NCBI GenBank assembly: GCA_947630195.1
Contig: CANRGQ010000032.1
Span: forward strand, 1 to 14,447
Direction of reading: 5' to 3'
DNA from: an uncultured Bacilli bacterium
GTDB lineage: Bacteria > Bacillota_I > Bacilli_A > RF39 > UBA660
Length of the DNA stretch: 14,447 nucleotides
Shown: in pieces, positions 13,437 to 14,447 of the stretch
How the letters are laid out: every line of letters begins with the position of its first letter
Position numbering within the stretch: position 1 is the stretch's first letter
The notes under the pieces: model-generated
Told to the model about the DNA's origin: nothing
Database searches by the model: none
The model's input: only the letters and a program-made list of their open reading frames with translations
Position numbers and translations under genes: made by a program

Positions 13437-13488
13437 CTATTGAAATGAAAAAGGAAAAAGTATTTTTTACTACTTCTTCCTTCAATAG
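13437..13488 (-). promoter_or_regulatory. Structured leader, terminator/attenuator-like hairpin before the AlbA_2 gene
   Basis: On the minus strand CTATTGAA (13488-13481) pairs with TTCAATAG (13444-13437). Nested inside, GGAAGAAGTA (13480-13471) pairs with TACTTTTTCC (13462-13453) with one G-U and an 8-nt loop, followed by UUUUUC. The inner hairpin plus U-run looks like an intrinsic terminator. The outer arm ends on the first two bases of the AGGAGG ribosome binding site (13438-13433). It is either the terminator of the upstream surface gene or a regulatory leader. Confidence 0.6.
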
Positions 13489-13494
13489 CTATAT

Positions 13495-13524
13495 ATTTTA
13501 AACTATTAGTCAATAAAAAGTCCA
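13495..13524 (-). promoter_or_regulatory. Possible promoter of the AlbA_2 gene
   Basis: Minus strand TGGACT (13524-13519), 18-bp spacer, TAAAAT (13500-13495). The predicted start at about 13488 coincides with the first base of the leader hairpin. An alternative is TTGTCA (13540-13535) with TTTATT (13517-13512), 17-bp spacer. Both are imperfect. Confidence 0.35.
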
Positions 13525-13534
13525 TAGGAGATTT

Positions 13535-13549
13535 TGACAACATTTGTCA
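13535..13549. promoter_or_regulatory. Perfect 6-3-6 palindrome, possible operator
   Basis: TGACAA-CAT-TTGTCA, a perfect inverted repeat with a 3-bp centre, 110 bp upstream of the AlbA_2 ATG and at or just upstream of its candidate promoters. It has the size of a dimeric repressor site. No regulator can be assigned. Confidence 0.45.
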
Positions 13550-13594
13550 TATTTTGTTGAATAAAGTTATATTATGTCGATTAATTATATATTT

Positions 13595-14447
13595 TTACTC
13601 TTGTGGCATTACTCCTGATATTATAAATGGATGGTCTTTCGTTCCTTCTCCAGTTAGATTAGTTCCTGTATTTAGATAGAAAACTGGACGAACTGCGAGC
13701 TTAGCTTGTGAATTCATACCCCAAGTTGGAAATTCAGATAATCCTACATACCACACATAATAATAACCATAATCGCCATACCTACTCATAGTCCATTCTT
13801 CAATTCTTGGATTTCCTGTCCAACCATTTGTAATGAATAACCAATTATTTGAAGTAGCATCATTGGCATTTACATACTCTGTTTTATACATTAAACCTAT
13901 TTTGGATTTTTCTGATATTTCTTTTGGGTCCTTTAATTCTTCTGTTGCCGTAACTGCGGTTTTTTGGTCTTTAATATACCATTTATGCTCACTTATTATA
14001 CTATCCCAATATGCTCCATCTGTTCCATTTTTTATTGTATCTAAAAATGTGGTGTTTAAATAAGTTTTTATTTCTGCATTATCCCATTTAATATCATCAC
14101 CATAATATACGGTCCATACTTGACTAGTAGTTGATGGCACAGCTCTTATTATTTTTAATTGATTTGCAGATAATCCTATTACATCATCTGCAACACTTGT
14201 TATCCCAATTATTTGATACATATAATTTTCTGGCTTTTCTAAGCAAGTTTTTTCTAATGTTGTTCCAAAACATATATAATTATTTGTTACTGTGGCACTT
14301 TTAAATCTATACATTCCTTCAACTTCAGTCGTATGATTACCACCTCCTGCAAATGTATCTCCACCTTTTTCTTTTAATAATTCCAAAGCATTTTTTCCTT
14401 TAGCAAAGTATAAAGTACAATAAATACTGTTTGTGGTATTTATGGTT
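13595..14447 (-). CDS. Surface protein with DUF6273-like domain, 5' end beyond the window
   Basis: The frame is open from the stop at 13597-13595 to the right edge, 283 complete codons, so the N-terminus (presumably a signal or membrane segment) is missing. A TTG at 14386 is not needed as a start: the codons upstream of it (TINTTNSIYCTLYFAKGKNA) continue naturally. The visible part follows a pattern I know from large families of exported proteins in low-GC gut bacteria: NYICFGTTLEKTCLE, YMYQIIGI, IKTYLNTTFLD, KIGLMYKTEYV, NWLFITNGWTG, WTMSRYG, LAVRPVFYLN, GEGTKDHPFIISG, resembling DUF6273-type domains. The role is unknown, probably extracellular display or binding. The C-terminus (GVMPQE) has no sorting signal or membrane anchor. 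No convincing terminator lies directly behind it; the hairpin at 13453-13480 may serve. Confidence 0.75.
   Translation of the reverse strand, partial: TINTTNSIYCTLYFAKGKNALELLKEKGGDTFAGGGNHTTEVEGMYRFKSATVTNNYICFGTTLEKTCLEKPENYMYQIIGITSVADDVIGLSANQLKIIRAVPSTTSQVWTVYYGDDIKWDNAEIKTYLNTTFLDTIKNGTDGAYWDSIISEHKWYIKDQKTAVTATEELKDPKEISEKSKIGLMYKTEYVNANDATSNNWLFITNGWTGNPRIEEWTMSRYGDYGYYYVWYVGLSEFPTWGMNSQAKLAVRPVFYLNTGTNLTGEGTKDHPFIISGVMPQE

Noticed and set aside
13426..13485. AlbA_2 protein start at ATG 13485
   Set aside because: The codon lies in the arm of the leader hairpin and has no ribosome binding site; ATG 13425 has AGGAGG, and the AlbA_2 domain begins right after it.
14384..14386. TTG 14386 as the start of the right-edge surface protein
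   Set aside because: No ribosome binding site at proper spacing is needed or convincing there, and the frame continues open upstream to the window edge with sequence that reads as protein.

Overview
The window is strongly AT-rich, uses the standard genetic code (Trp is TGG; no in-frame TGA) and shows firmicute-type signals: strong GGAGG-like ribosome binding sites, TATAAT boxes and short A/U-rich intrinsic terminators. A spore-coat-type cysteine-rich protein, a class B sortase, a phosphoketolase, a D,D-carboxypeptidase and a SEDS protein point to a Gram-positive, low-GC bacterium of the Bacilli/Erysipelotrichia kind, probably gut-associated and at least ancestrally spore-forming. This placement is inference; there is no rRNA, tRNA, insertion sequence or CRISPR array in the window.

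Layout. 1-433 (-): N-terminal part of a D,D-carboxypeptidase, cut by the left edge. 478-3381 (-): a HAD-IB phosphatase translationally coupled to phosphoketolase xfp, transcribed from a good promoter at 3400-3428; the carboxypeptidase follows 44 bp behind. 3471-4267 (-): a CsoR-family protein that lacks all metal ligands, and upstream of it a CotY/CotZ-type coat protein with a sigma-K-like -10 box. 4381-4698 (+): a membrane-anchored lone EIIB-like domain whose phospho-cysteine is displaced by one residue. 4712-5002 (-): an unrecognised 96-aa protein. 5025-6164 (+): a SEDS (RodA/FtsW) protein. 6182-9894 (-): three apparently monocistronic genes, each ending in its own terminator: a large ion-transporter-type permease, lysS, and a secreted wall-anchored protein with an NKQTG sorting signal. 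10027-11610 (+): a class B sortase with an unusual cytoplasmic N-terminal region of about 270 residues, head to head with that wall protein. 11611-12000: a gene-free stretch with 12-bp tandem repeats. 12001-13425 (-): an AlbA_2/COG2865-type ATP-binding regulator with a structured leader. 13595-14447 (-): the C-terminal part of a repeat-family surface protein cut by the right edge.

Working together: the clearest functional pairing is sortase plus substrate (9361-11610), joined by the surface protein at the right edge, so the right half is mostly cell-surface biology. The left part combines central carbon metabolism (phosphoketolase pathway) with wall enzymes. The most unusual items are the sortase with a large cytosolic domain, the NDxL-encoding 12-bp repeats behind the AlbA_2 gene (with an in-frame extension past its stop), the attenuator-like hairpin in that gene's leader, and two small regulators or sensors (CsoR-like, EIIB-like) that have lost the residues that define their families' chemistry. 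Several obvious upstream start codons lie inside terminators or at promoters, so starts were moved where ribosome binding sites decide.
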